DNA of 64,000 nucleotides from positions 186,001 through 250,000 of the forward strand of contig CAVTBM010000001.1 in the NCBI GenBank assembly GCA_963732905.1, written 5' to 3'. Below, one piece after another: positions 24,451-35,400 of the stretch; within the stretch, counting starts at the first letter, position 1, and the number at the start of each line of letters is the position of its first letter. The notes under the pieces were generated by a model that searched no databases, was not told where the DNA came from, and saw nothing but the letters and a program-made list of their open reading frames with translations. A program made the translations under genes and the position numbers. Source of the stretch: DASQZK01 sp963732905 (GTDB lineage: Bacteria; Bacteroidota; Bacteroidia; Bacteroidales; GCA-2748055).

Positions 24451-26955
24451 GTGATATATCCAGACAATTTCGAGAAGAAGATCGGAGCTGATAAGATCCG
24501 GGAACAGGCAGCAAAATTCTGCCTTTTCGATCCCGGCAGGGAAATGATTTGGCAATCGGCATTTTCGACCGATCCGGAAACGGTAAGGGCCAGGCTGGAG
24601 GAGGTGGAGGAGTTCCGGCAGATCCTCATCCACGAGGTGGAATTTCCCATTGGCTATTTTATCGACATCTCACAACCTCTGAAAAAAGCCCGGGTTGAAG
24701 GCACCTTCCTGGAGGAGCAGGAATTCTTTGACCTTAAAAGAGCCCTGGATTCGGTCAGGTCTATCCTCACTTTCCTGAAGTCCGACGATGCCGTTAACTG
24801 TACCCGTTTGTCGGCCATGGCCCGGGAAGTGATGGTATTTCCGGTGGTCATCGACCGCATTGGCAGCATTCTCAACAAGCAGGGAAAGATCAGAGATAAT
24901 GCTTCCCCGGATCTTCAGCGCATCCGGAGGGAGATCAGCGGCAAGGAGGCGTCCATATCTAAAAAGATCAACCGTCTCCTGGAGATCGCCCGGCAGCAGG
25001 GTCTGGTGGATGAAGATGCTACATTGACGATCCGTAACGGCAGGCCGGTGATCCCGGTGCCCGCCATGAATAAGCGGCAGATCAAAGGGTATGTTCATGA
25101 TGAATCGGCTACCGGAAAAACTGCTTATATCGAACCTGCCGAGGTGGTTGAGGCCAACAATGAACTGCGGGAACTGGAAATTGCCGAGCGTCGTGAGAAG
25201 GTAAAGATCCTTACCGGGATGACGGATTTCATTCGTCCTTACATCGACGATCTCCGGCTTTCGCATCATTTCATGGCCAGGATCGATTCGGTAAGGGCAA
25301 GGGCGCGTTTTGCCCGGGATATCGACGCGGTGATGCCCTCTGTAAGGAATGAGCCGGAAATCGACTGGCATTCGGCCGTTCATCCGATATTATTCCTGTC
25401 CTTCCGCGAACTGAAGAAGGAAAACGAAGTCGTTCCGCTTGACCTGAAACTCGATAAGCAAAACAGGATACTTCTGATTTCGGGCCCGAACGCAGGTGGC
25501 AAATCGGTTTGTCTTCAGACGGCCGGATTACTGCAGTATATGCTTCAGTGCGGTTTCCTGGTCACCATGTCGGACACGTCGGTATGCGGATGCTTTGATA
25601 GCATCTTCATCGACATGGGGGATGAACAGTCCATCGAAAATGACCTGAGCACCTACAGTTCCCACCTCATCAATATGAAATATTTTACGAAGAACGCCGG
25701 TCCGGCCAGTCTGGTGCTCATCGATGAATTTGGCAGCGGTACAGAGCCGATGCTGGGAGGAGCCATCGCCGAATCAGTGCTGGAGAGTTTGAATACCTCG
25801 CGTGTATTTGGTGTCATCACCACTCATTATACCAACCTGAAACATTTTGCCGCTTCGGCCGAAGGGATCATGAACGGTGCCATGCTGTTCGATACCAGCA
25901 AGATGCTTCCGATTTACAAGCTTGTTCCGGGCCGTCCCGGATCATCCTTCGCCTTTGAAATCGCACGGAAGATCGGTCTGCCCGAAGACATCCTGAAATC
26001 GGCCGAAAATAAGATCGGTAAGGATCATGTGGATTTTGAAAAACATCTGAAAGATATCATCCGCGATAAGAAATACTGGGAGGAAAAAAGGCAGCGGATA
26101 CGTCTGGCCGAAAAACGTCTCTCCGAACTGGTGGAGAAATACGACATGGAGCTTAGCGATACCGATAAGCTGAGGAAAAAGGTCCTGAAGGAAGCCAAAG
26201 ATGAAGCCGAGCGTTTACTCTCCGGTGCCAACCGGCAGATTGAGAATACCATCAGGGAGATCCGCGAGAATGAGGCTGAAAGAATGAAAACACGGGAAGT
26301 CAGAAAACGACTGGAGACCTTCCGGGAGAACGTCAGTGAAGGCTCCGGCGATGAAGTGCTAAGTGATGAGGGTGATGAACTGACACGACGGATGAAAGAA
26401 CTGAAAAAGACGGGCGAAATGATCGGGGCCCGGAATCCGGCGTTGGTGCGAAAACCACCAAAAGTAGCCGAAGAACAGGATCCTGTGATCCGCACCGGTG
26501 ATTATGTGTTGATGATAGGGCAGGAGACCCCCGGTGAAGTGCTTCAGCTGAAAGGCAGCAAAGCCACCGTGGCTTTTGGAAGTGTTCGTACTGTGGTCAG
26601 TACAGGAGTTCTTGAGAAAATCAGCCGTGAGAAATACCGGAAGATGGACCGCCCTGTTTCCAAAGCTTCACAGACGGACGACTGGACATCGGGCGTACGA
26701 AAACTGAATTTCAGCCCCAATATCGATCTTCGCGGGAAACGGGCTGATGAAGCTATATCCATGCTGACCGATTTTGTGGATCAGGCCGTTATGGTACAGG
26801 CCCGTCATCTGAGGATATTGCACGGGAAAGGAAACGGCATCCTCCGGGAACTGGTCCGCCAGTATCTCTCGGCTATCGATGTGGTAAAATCGTACGCTGA
26901 TGAGAATGTCGAACGGGGAGGCGCCGGGATCACCATTGTTGAACTGGATATATAA
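24451..26955 (+). CDS. mutS2: MutS2 family ATPase with C-terminal Smr domain
   Basis: An 834-residue MutS2 protein. It has MutS-like core and lever domains, then a P-loop ATPase with GPNAGGKS near residue 346, the IDEFGSGT Walker B region near 425, and TTHYTNLK near 470. A long coiled-coil stretch (about 515-640) and a C-terminal Smr nuclease domain (about 754-834, with DLRG and HGKG motifs) follow. MutS2 proteins act in suppression of recombination or in rescue of collided ribosomes rather than in mismatch repair. The start is a GTG (MIYPDNFEKK), the only good choice for the N terminus. Confidence 0.95.
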   Translation: MIYPDNFEKKIGADKIREQAAKFCLFDPGREMIWQSAFSTDPETVRARLEEVEEFRQILIHEVEFPIGYFIDISQPLKKARVEGTFLEEQEFFDLKRALDSVRSILTFLKSDDAVNCTRLSAMAREVMVFPVVIDRIGSILNKQGKIRDNASPDLQRIRREISGKEASISKKINRLLEIARQQGLVDEDATLTIRNGRPVIPVPAMNKRQIKGYVHDESATGKTAYIEPAEVVEANNELRELEIAERREKVKILTGMTDFIRPYIDDLRLSHHFMARIDSVRARARFARDIDAVMPSVRNEPEIDWHSAVHPILFLSFRELKKENEVVPLDLKLDKQNRILLISGPNAGGKSVCLQTAGLLQYMLQCGFLVTMSDTSVCGCFDSIFIDMGDEQSIENDLSTYSSHLINMKYFTKNAGPASLVLIDEFGSGTEPMLGGAIAESVLESLNTSRVFGVITTHYTNLKHFAASAEGIMNGAMLFDTSKMLPIYKLVPGRPGSSFAFEIARKIGLPEDILKSAENKIGKDHVDFEKHLKDIIRDKKYWEEKRQRIRLAEKRLSELVEKYDMELSDTDKLRKKVLKEAKDEAERLLSGANRQIENTIREIRENEAERMKTREVRKRLETFRENVSEGSGDEVLSDEGDELTRRMKELKKTGEMIGARNPALVRKPPKVAEEQDPVIRTGDYVLMIGQETPGEVLQLKGSKATVAFGSVRTVVSTGVLEKISREKYRKMDRPVSKASQTDDWTSGVRKLNFSPNIDLRGKRADEAISMLTDFVDQAVMVQARHLRILHGKGNGILRELVRQYLSAIDVVKSYADENVERGGAGITIVELDI

Positions 26956-26961
26956 AAATGA

Positions 26962-28257
26962 ATGTTAATCTACAGTGAGAATATCAGCCCAAGGCTGAGG
27001 TATATTGCAGAATTCATCCTGGGTGATCTGTTGGGGGTTCAACCTGTCTTCACCACCGTGCGTAGTGATGCATCCGGCTATGACGGGCCCGTGATTTCGT
27101 ATTCGGCGCAACCGGTAGAAGGCAGTCTGCAGATCCTGCCATCCGGATTTCTGGAGGAGGACACCATCAGGATGTTCAATCCGGAGGTGACGGACAGCGG
27201 CGACAGGACACTGCTGTTTCCCTCTACAGAAGGAAATTTACACTTTGATATCTTCTCCGCCGCTTTTTACCTTGTCACCAGATACGAAGAATATCTGGCG
27301 TTCACAGCCGATCAGCACGGCCGGTTCCCTGCTACGGAAAGTCTCGCGTTTAGACAGGGTTTCCTGGACGTACCGGTAATCAATCGCTGGGCGAACACAC
27401 TGTCAGCTGAATTACAAAGAATATACCCGCGTTTCCTGATATCCAGACCGGGCCCGTCTTTTTGTCCCACGATCGATATCGACGTTGCATGGGCCATTCG
27501 AAACAGGGGTCTTTACATGACACTGGGCGGTATGGCCAGACAAGCGTTCAGCGGAAATGTCAGGGGATTGGCGGAAAGGATCGCCATACTACGCGGATCT
27601 CAACCTGATCCGTATGACTCCTATACCTTTATCAGGGAAAAGCATGACCAGTCCCTCACCATTTTTTTACTGGCCGGCTCCGGCGGGAAATTTGATCTGA
27701 ACACCCCGGTGCATCATCCCGCCTGGCGCAGACTGGCCAGGGACCTTTCTTCTGAATTCAGGACAGGGTTTCACCCTTCCTATCACACAGGCGAAGACCT
27801 TCAGCTGTTCAGGGCTGAGAGGAAGATCCTTGAAGAGGTCACCGGGCATCCGGTTACACGGTTGCGGCAACATTTTCTGAGACTGAATTTTCCTGCCACA
27901 TACCGGAGGTCAGCTGAAGAGGGTTTTGAAGAAGACTATTCCATGGGGTATGCCGACAGGACCGGTTTCAGGGCAGGAACCTCTTCGCCGTTCAACTTTT
28001 TTGATCTGGAAAGAAATCAGATGACATCATTGAAGGTTTTCCCCTTTGCCGTCATGGACCGTACACTGAAGGATTACCTGAAACTAAGTCCTGCGGAAGC
28101 TATCCGGAAAATCACGGAGCTGGTTTCTGTAGTCGGAAAGGAAGGCGGATATTTTATCCCGGTCTGGCATAACGACTCACTGGGTAATAAAGGTGAATGG
28201 ATAGGCTGGTCAGCTGTTTATGAAGACATGCTTTCACAGATTAAAGAAACCTATTGA
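26962..28257 (+). CDS. polysaccharide deacetylase family protein (DUF7033-type N terminus)
   Basis: A 431-residue protein without an obvious signal peptide. The first half resembles the N-terminal domain common in Bacteroidota deacetylase-like proteins (SRYEEYL-type segment TRYEEYLAF near residue 105). The second half is a NodB-like barrel: PTIDIDVAWAI near residue 170 carries the metal-binding Asp residues, and HPSYH near residue 272 the histidines. It probably acts in cell-surface polysaccharide synthesis. It begins 6 bp after mutS2 and heads a run of four such genes. Confidence 0.84.
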   Translation: MLIYSENISPRLRYIAEFILGDLLGVQPVFTTVRSDASGYDGPVISYSAQPVEGSLQILPSGFLEEDTIRMFNPEVTDSGDRTLLFPSTEGNLHFDIFSAAFYLVTRYEEYLAFTADQHGRFPATESLAFRQGFLDVPVINRWANTLSAELQRIYPRFLISRPGPSFCPTIDIDVAWAIRNRGLYMTLGGMARQAFSGNVRGLAERIAILRGSQPDPYDSYTFIREKHDQSLTIFLLAGSGGKFDLNTPVHHPAWRRLARDLSSEFRTGFHPSYHTGEDLQLFRAERKILEEVTGHPVTRLRQHFLRLNFPATYRRSAEEGFEEDYSMGYADRTGFRAGTSSPFNFFDLERNQMTSLKVFPFAVMDRTLKDYLKLSPAEAIRKITELVSVVGKEGGYFIPVWHNDSLGNKGEWIGWSAVYEDMLSQIKETY

Positions 28258-28258
28258 G

Positions 28259-29164
28259 ATGATCAGATATATCGAACAGGGCAAAATAGACCGGAAAAGC
28301 TGGGATGAATGTATCCGGAGCTCCAAAGCAGGATTGATATACGCCTTATCATGGTACCTTGACATTACCGCTCCCGGCTGGGGAGGGCTTGTGGAAGATG
28401 ATTACAGGGCTGTGATGCCGTTGACCATGAGAAAAAAGGCTGGCATTACTTACCTTTTTCAGCCCTTTTACAGTCAGCAGCTCGGCATTTTTTCAGGGAC
28501 ATGGGTTAACCCGGAAAAAGCCGGTGAGTTTCTCAGTGCCGTTCCGCCCTTTATCCGATATGCACACTTCAACCTGAACTATACCAACGATCTGAGAGGA
28601 ATTAACTTTCCCGTGCAAAGCAATTCGAATTTTGAGCTCAGGCTTGGCCGGAATTACACCGACATTCATGCAGCCTTCTCCGATAATACGAAGCGAAATA
28701 TACTGAAATCACTACCTTTCGTGGAACTGACCGAGAAGATCGGGATTACCGATCTGATAAGACTGAGGCGTGAAAACGCTCCGGTGAAAAGGCCGCGCGA
28801 GCATTACGAATGGATGAATGGTTTTATCGACAAGGTGATTGCCATGGGGTACGGCCGTCTTACCGGCGCGAAAATTGAAGGCTGTCTGGTGGCAGCAGTT
28901 TTTTTTGCTGTTTTCGGCGGGAGAATATACTATCTTATCCCGGTTTCCGGTGATGAAGGGAAGACATCGAGGGCGATGTTCAGTATAGTAGATCATATCA
29001 TAGGAAGTTATGAGGGAAGTGGGATGGTCCTTGATTTCGAAGGGTCAAATATTCCGGGCATTGCCAGGTTCTTCACCGGATTCGGAGCCAGGGAGATCAA
29101 ATATCCAACTGTGACGATGAACAGGCTGCCCGCTGTCTTCAGGTTAATAAAAGGCTTACCATGA
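28259..29164 (+). CDS. FemAB/GNAT-like acyltransferase
   Basis: A protein of about 301 residues with a split GNAT-like fold as in FemAB/BioF2-type transferases. A helical middle (SDNTKRNILKS near residue 142) and a C-terminal GNAT core (VAAVFFAVFGGRIYYLIP near residue 215) are visible. It probably transfers an acyl or aminoacyl group to a surface sugar or lipid. The ATG at 28259 lies 1 bp after the preceding stop. The 3' end overlaps the next start by four bases (ATGA). Confidence 0.78.
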   Translation: MIRYIEQGKIDRKSWDECIRSSKAGLIYALSWYLDITAPGWGGLVEDDYRAVMPLTMRKKAGITYLFQPFYSQQLGIFSGTWVNPEKAGEFLSAVPPFIRYAHFNLNYTNDLRGINFPVQSNSNFELRLGRNYTDIHAAFSDNTKRNILKSLPFVELTEKIGITDLIRLRRENAPVKRPREHYEWMNGFIDKVIAMGYGRLTGAKIEGCLVAAVFFAVFGGRIYYLIPVSGDEGKTSRAMFSIVDHIIGSYEGSGMVLDFEGSNIPGIARFFTGFGAREIKYPTVTMNRLPAVFRLIKGLP

Positions 29165-30195
29165 CTGAATTAAGACATATACTGGCACCTGTGGCATCTG
29201 CCTTCTCCCTTGCCCGTATGATTCGCCGGACCGGAAAGATGCTGATCTTTCCTTTTTACCACACCGTCAGTGATGATCCTCCCCCTTATATCCGCCATCT
29301 GTACAGGGTGAAGAGTACGGATGAATTCAGAAGGGACCTGGACGAACTGCTTAAATACTTTGAACCCGCCTCACCCGGGTTGCTTACTGAACCGGATACA
29401 ACAGGCCGCCCGGATAAACCGGCCTTCATACTGAGCTTTGATGACGGACTGCGGGAAGTAAGTGACATCATCGTTCCGCTCCTTGAGAAAAAAGGCATCA
29501 ATGCCGTTTTTTTTCTGAATAACCATTTCATAGGTAACAAAGATCTTTTTTTCAGGTACAAAGTGTCGCTGCTTATCGATAAAATCCGCAGGACAGACCT
29601 TTCACCTGCTATAAGGAAGGAAGTTGAATCGAAGCTGGAACTTTCGGTATCAGGCGATGAGGCTCTGGTGACCAGACTTTTATCTCTCAGCTTTGACAGC
29701 ATCAGCCTGATAGACAGACTTGCCGGCATCCTTGAGGTCGACTTCATTACCTGTCTTTCAAAGAACAGGCCCTATCTGAACGAAACGGAGATCAGGAAAC
29801 TGGTAGAAAAAGGCTTTTATATCGGTGGTCATAGCATGGATCATCCGTCTTTCCATGAAATGGATGCTTCCAGCCAATATGAAGAAATTGTGAACAGCGT
29901 TTCTGACCTGAAAACGAGGTTTGGAGTAGACTATTCCCTCTTTTCCTTTCCTTTCAGTGATACCGGCGTTGGTGAGGAAGTCTTCCGGAGATTGTATAAC
30001 CCACTGCACCGGGAGCTGGATGCATCTTTTGGGACGTCGGGGCTGAAGCGGGACGAGCCGTTTCCGCATTTCCAGCGGATACCACTTGAAAAGTCAGCTG
30101 CTGATGCTGAAACATATCTTAAGGCTGAGTATTTTTATTACATCCTGAAGTCCTTCACCGGACATAACAACGTAAGACGTCAGGGATGGCGGTAA
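29161..30195 (+). CDS. polysaccharide deacetylase (NodB homology)
   Basis: A 344-residue carbohydrate esterase family 4-like protein. The metal-binding and catalytic motif LSFDDG is near residue 91, and GGHSMDHPSFHEM near residue 222 carries the H-x-x-x-H metal site. It probably removes acetyl groups from an amino sugar in a surface polysaccharide. It overlaps the previous gene by 4 bp, so the two are translated together. Confidence 0.88.
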   Translation: MTELRHILAPVASAFSLARMIRRTGKMLIFPFYHTVSDDPPPYIRHLYRVKSTDEFRRDLDELLKYFEPASPGLLTEPDTTGRPDKPAFILSFDDGLREVSDIIVPLLEKKGINAVFFLNNHFIGNKDLFFRYKVSLLIDKIRRTDLSPAIRKEVESKLELSVSGDEALVTRLLSLSFDSISLIDRLAGILEVDFITCLSKNRPYLNETEIRKLVEKGFYIGGHSMDHPSFHEMDASSQYEEIVNSVSDLKTRFGVDYSLFSFPFSDTGVGEEVFRRLYNPLHRELDASFGTSGLKRDEPFPHFQRIPLEKSAADAETYLKAEYFYYILKSFTGHNNVRRQGWR

Positions 30196-30418
30196 CTCCT
30201 CTGATCTATGGTATGATTTTTCTGATTTACAGAATGTGTTTTTTTAAACTCACATGAGAATTATTATATTGACTCATGAGTATGGAACCATAGACACATT
30301 TCATACTGATAAGAGTTATTGAAAAAGAGTTTGGCATCCGGTCCGGTCCGGAAAATATCATGAATATGCATACCTTTGAGAATATTTGTAAAGCCATACC
30401 GAAAATTCATTTTGTCTG

Positions 30419-31543
30419 ATGGAGTTTATACGTGTTAAACGAGTGGATCTCAAGCGGACAGCCGACGAGATGTTGGCCAGGGACGGTAAAAATATTGCGA
30501 TTACCCCCTGGCGCGCTCAAAGCCAGGCTGAGAATCCTTATGCCGTCGATGAAGATGTCCTGTTGATTTATGCCAGGGATGACCATGGCGACATTGCCGG
30601 TTTTACAGGGCTTTTGCCGGGCATCCTGAGTGGAAAGAAACAGGAGCGGATTTTTTGGGTATCATGCTGGTATGCTCATCCTCAGTACAGGGGAGGAAAG
30701 GTCTCTGTCCCCCTGCTGACGGAATCCCTTGAGATTACCGGCCGTCGCATTATTCATACCGATATTTCCCAACGTACAGCCGCTTACCTCAGCCGCCTGG
30801 GCGATTTTTCCATCAGGGAGAGAAAGGGCGCCCTGATCCGTATACGGTCTTCCCTGCATACCAGGGCGAAAAACCTGAGGCCGTATTCCTCAGCCACTCG
30901 GCTGGCGAAAGCCGTGGACCACACCGGATTGTTTAAACTCAGCGACAAACTGATCAATGCGGCAATGAACGTCAGTCTGGCATCCTGGCTGAAAAAAAAC
31001 CAGTCGGAGATGTCGGCTGATACGTTTGATTTTCCTTCTTCCGGGCAACTGGCCTATATCAGGGAGAAATCAATCAATGACTTCACCCGGCCTGATCAGA
31101 AACAGATTGAATGGTGGATGAAGGAAGGCTGGCTGATAAAGAAAACGTCACCGAATGAGTCGCTCGATCAACGTTATCATTTCAGCTCATTTGCCGACGA
31201 GTTCCGGCTTATCTGGGTAGAGGTTTCCAGGAACAGGGAAAGGTTAGGCATCGCACTGCTTAATTTCCGGGACGGTACCATTAAGACGCCATACCTTTGG
31301 TATGATAAAAAAAACGAAACGGATTTCTTCCGGGGATTATACCATCACATACTTTCTGATCGCCGTAACAACGTTCTCTTCACTTCGCATGAAGCCTTTG
31401 CGGACTATGCGGCGGGTCTGAAACGAACCTGGCTGGCAATGGAAAGAAAGCACAGGTTTTCAGCAGTCACAGCCGAGCTTGCAGCTATTTCCGGCGATGG
31501 CTGTGTGCTGCAGGACGGCGATGGGGATTATCTGTTTACCTAG
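30419..31543 (+). CDS. GNAT-fold acyltransferase-like protein
   Basis: A 374-residue cytoplasmic protein. Its N-terminal part (residues 40-130) has GNAT-like pattern: GDIAGFTGLLPG, then WVSCWYAHPQYRGGKVSVPLL, in which QYRGGKVS resembles the acetyl-CoA loop. The C-terminal half is not recognised. It probably belongs to the same surface-glycan group as the preceding genes, though a 223-bp gap separates them. It is tail-to-tail with ftsE, and the two stop codons overlap. Confidence 0.62.
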   Translation: MEFIRVKRVDLKRTADEMLARDGKNIAITPWRAQSQAENPYAVDEDVLLIYARDDHGDIAGFTGLLPGILSGKKQERIFWVSCWYAHPQYRGGKVSVPLLTESLEITGRRIIHTDISQRTAAYLSRLGDFSIRERKGALIRIRSSLHTRAKNLRPYSSATRLAKAVDHTGLFKLSDKLINAAMNVSLASWLKKNQSEMSADTFDFPSSGQLAYIREKSINDFTRPDQKQIEWWMKEGWLIKKTSPNESLDQRYHFSSFADEFRLIWVEVSRNRERLGIALLNFRDGTIKTPYLWYDKKNETDFFRGLYHHILSDRRNNVLFTSHEAFADYAAGLKRTWLAMERKHRFSAVTAELAAISGDGCVLQDGDGDYLFT

Positions 31544-32256
31544 GCCATCTGTCCTGTAAGAAATTTGATCTCGGGATCATTCATGTCGGTCTCTACCAGT
31601 TTCCCGTCGAAACATTTAAGGATTCGTGCCGGGAATTTTTTCAGCAGGTTATAGTTGTGAGTGGCCATGACCACGGCCCTTCCGTTTTTACTGATCTCGG
31701 TGAGTATGTTCATAATACCTTCAGATGTTTGCGGATCGAGGTTTCCGGTAGGTTCATCGGCAAGGATGATTTCCGGATCGTTGAGAAGGGCACGGGCTAT
31801 GACCACCCGCTGCTGTTCACCTCCCGATAACTGGTGGGGCATCTTATATCCTTTGTAACCCAAGCCTACTTTCTCCAGGACCTCCCCGATGCGTGTATTG
31901 ATCTCATCCTTGCTCTTCCAGCCGGTTGCCCGGAGAACGAACGACAGGTTTTCATGTACCGACCGGTCGAGCATGAGCTGAAAATCCTGGAATACGATCC
32001 CGAGTTTTCGTCTCAGATAGGGAATCTGCCGCTGCCTGATGGAAATCAGGTTGAACCCTGCAACGACGGCATTCCCCTCATTAAGAGATATCTCCGCATT
32101 AATCGTTTTGATGAGTGACGTTTTTCCGCTTCCGACTTTTCCGATCACAAAAACAAACTCCCCTTTCTGAACCGTGAAATCAATGGCGGACAAAACAAGG
32201 TGATCCTTGATGGAGACGGATATGTTATGAAATTCAATAATGTTGTCAAGGGCCAT
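31540..32256 (-). CDS. ftsE: FtsE-like ABC transporter ATP-binding protein
   Basis: A 238-residue ABC ATPase. Walker A is GKVGSGKT near residues 39-46, the signature LSGGEQQR is near 143, Walker B is IILADEPTGNLD near 163, and the switch His is in MATHNYN near 197. The best match is FtsE, which with FtsX couples division to peptidoglycan hydrolysis at the septum. No ftsX is adjacent in this window. The upstream gap contains a perfect palindrome that could affect this gene and the divergent TPR gene. Confidence 0.86.
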   Translation of the reverse strand: MALDNIIEFHNISVSIKDHLVLSAIDFTVQKGEFVFVIGKVGSGKTSLIKTINAEISLNEGNAVVAGFNLISIRQRQIPYLRRKLGIVFQDFQLMLDRSVHENLSFVLRATGWKSKDEINTRIGEVLEKVGLGYKGYKMPHQLSGGEQQRVVIARALLNDPEIILADEPTGNLDPQTSEGIMNILTEISKNGRAVVMATHNYNLLKKFPARILKCFDGKLVETDMNDPEIKFLTGQMA

Positions 32257-32343
32257 GGAAATGCAATTTTAGGATGAATTGTACGTTTTCTATCTGAGAA
32301 TTCGAATTTACAAATATCAGGCTTCTGTGGCTAATAATAAAAC

Positions 32344-32373
32344 TTTTAATTAACAGGTACCTGTTAATTAAAA
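32344..32373. promoter_or_regulatory. 30-bp perfect palindrome between divergent genes
   Basis: The two 15-base halves, TTTTAATTAACAGGT and ACCTGTTAATTAAAA, are exact reverse complements. The site lies 87 bp upstream of ftsE and 67 bp upstream of the TPR gene, which diverge. It could be an operator for a dimeric regulator or a hairpin with GTAC loop. A terminator is unlikely between two start codons. Confidence 0.7.
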
Positions 32374-32440
32374 AGAAAATCCGCTCCTGATAGGATGTTC
32401 ATTTATTCTTATTTTTACAGGATACTTCAAAGAAACTGGC

Positions 32441-35400
32441 ATGATTAAGCGAAAATTTCTGATCTCCCTTGCGGTTCTTCTCTTCTTACCGGGGACTCAA
32501 ATGGTTTTTTCACAAAAATCCGAAATCTATACCTGGTCCGGAAATAATTTCATGAAGGGGATGGAGCTGTTTGAGAAGGAAAAATACGGAGCCGCAAAAA
32601 ATTTCTTTGAAAAGTCACTTGAAGGCATGGAATATGGTAAGTCGGAGCTTAAAGCAGAAGCTCAATATTACCGGGCCCTATGTTCCATCGAGCTGCAGAA
32701 CCTGGATGCAGAATATCTGGTATACCAGTTTGCCAATGAGAACCCGGAGAGCCCGCTCATAAACCATGCTTATTTCAGCCTGGCCAAGTATATGTATATT
32801 AAAAAGGACTGGCCGAAAACCATCAGTTACTTCAATAAAGTCGACCGGTACTACCTCGACAGTGACGAGCTCTCAGAGTATTATTTCCAGAAAGGGTTTG
32901 CATATTATATGCGTAATGATTACGAAAATGCAAGGGTGTCATTTTATGAGATCAAGGATACTGACACCGAATATTCCTCTCCTGCACTTTATTACTATTC
33001 TCATATCGCGTATGTCCAGGGAAATTATGAAACCGCCCTTAATGGCTTCCTTGCGCTTGTCAGTGACGAGACGTTCGCCCCGGTAGCACCATACTACATC
33101 TCACAGATCTATTACCTTCAGAAAAAATTTGAAAAAGTCATTGAATTTGCCCCGCCGCTCATGAAGACCGTAAGTGAGAAGCGTGCGCCGGAAATGGCCA
33201 AGATCATTGGTGAATCCTACTTTTACCTGGGACAATATGAGGAATCCATACCTTTCCTTGAGAAATACAGGGATGATGTGGGGCATTTATCTATCGATGA
33301 TAAGTACCAGCTGGCGTTTGCCTATTATATGACCGGTAAATACCAGGAAGCCGCCACAATTTTTGAACGCATCTCCCTTAACAATTCTGAGATAAGCCAA
33401 AGTGCCCTTTACCACCTGGCAGGTTGTTATATCCAGCTTGGACAGGAAAACAAAGCCCGCGCCGCCTTTGCTTCAGCTGCCAGGATGAATTTCGACCAGA
33501 CCATTAAGGAAGATGCCCTCTTCAATTATGCCAAAGTGACCTATCAGCTGTCGTACACACCGTTTAACGAGGCTATCCGGGCGTTCAATTCTTATATAAC
33601 CCAGTATCCGGCATCCAAACGGACCGATGAGGCATATCACTATCTCGTTATGGCCTATATGAATACGAGGAATTACAGGATGGCCCTCGAATCACTTGAA
33701 AAGATCAAAGACAAGGACAGTGAAATTGAGAAGGCTTACCAGAGGGTAGCCTTTTACCGTGGTCTTGAACTGTTTACCAACCTCAGGTTCGACGATGCCG
33801 TCTCCATCCTTGATAAATCCCTGAAGTTCGGCAAATACGACGACATCATCAAAGCCAGAACATATTACTGGCTCGCCGAAGCCTATTACCGTATGGGCGA
33901 TGCCAATACTGCTGAAGATTTTTACAATCTTTTTCTCGACGAGCCGACCTCCCTTCAGACGCCTGAATTCAAGAACGTAAATTACAGCCTTGGTTATCTT
34001 GAATTTTCCCGCAAGGATTATCCGAAAGCCGAAGGATGGTTTTTAAAATACACCAACCTGGAGCAGAACAGCCAGTCGGTGACCCTGGCCGATGCATACA
34101 ACCGCCTGGGTGATTGCCGTTTTGTTCAGTCAAGCTACTGGCAGGCCATAACCTGGTACGACAAGGTGATTGCCATGGGAAAGGCGGACGTGGATTATGC
34201 CTATTACCAGAAAGCCTTTACCCTTGGACTGGTTGACCGTCCGCAGCAGAAGATAGAAACACTTAACGAATTACGGTCCAAATATCCGCAGTCGGCATAC
34301 AACGACGATGCCCTGTATGAGCTGGGAAGAACGTACCTGATCCTCAATGACCCGAAGGATGCAAAGCAGGATTATACTAAAATTATTACCGACTATCCTG
34401 GCAGCAATTACCTGAGCCGTACACTCCTGCAACTGGGGCTGATCGACAAGAATGCCGGAAATAATGTGGATGCCCTGACCTATTACAAAAGGGTGGTAAA
34501 CGATTATCCGGGGACAACCGAATCATCCAATGCCCTGAAATCAATCAGAAACATTTATGTCGAGATGAACGATGTAGATGGTTACCTGGCCTATGTTCAT
34601 GAGATAGGGCAGGGGGTATCGGTCAGTGAACAGGATTCTCTTCTTTACTCTGCGGCAGAGAATACATACCTGGCAGGAAACTGCGATAAGGCGGTCCATG
34701 ACCTGGATAACTACCTTCAGCGTTTTCCCAACGGGGCATTCCTGCTGAATGCCAATTATTACCGTGCCGATTGTCTTCTGAAGCTCAACCGGGCTGATAG
34801 TGCTTTCAGTTCCCTGACCTATATCATAGACCAGCCCGCCAATATGTTCACCGAGCCTGCGCTGGTGGCCGCGTCGCGTATTGCATTTAACAAGGAGGAT
34901 TATAATACTGCTGCCGGACTTTATCAGAAACTGGTCACCCTGGGCGAAAACAAGGGGAATATCCAGGAAGCCGAGACAGGACTCATGCGATCGTACAGCA
35001 AGCTTGGGGAATACCAGAACACGATCAATGCTGCCAATCAGGTTCTGCTCCAGGATAAGCTGGAACCCTCGGTGGCCAGGGAAGCCAAATACCTGATCGC
35101 GGATGCTTACTACAAACAGAACGACATGCCCGGGGCATACGAATGGTACTCCCGCATCGCCGGGGAGGTAAATAGTGAACAAGGTGCGGAAGCCAAATAC
35201 AGGATGGCTGAAATTGATTATAACCGTGGCGACGTGGATAAGGCCGAAAAAGAGGTGTTTGAGTTCATCAAGATGAATACCCCATATCAGTTCTGGATGG
35301 GAAAATCTTTTCTGCTTCTTTCGGATATCTACCTGTCAAAAAAGGACGATTTCCAGGCAGTTCAGACACTGGAAAGCATTATCAATTATTATACCACGGA

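Noticed and set aside
24670..25383. 237-codon minus-strand frame within mutS2
   Set aside because: It overlaps the conserved MutS2 core in antisense and has no protein-like motifs.
32344..32373. Intrinsic terminator
   Set aside because: The palindrome lies between two divergent start codons, so no transcript is expected to end there.
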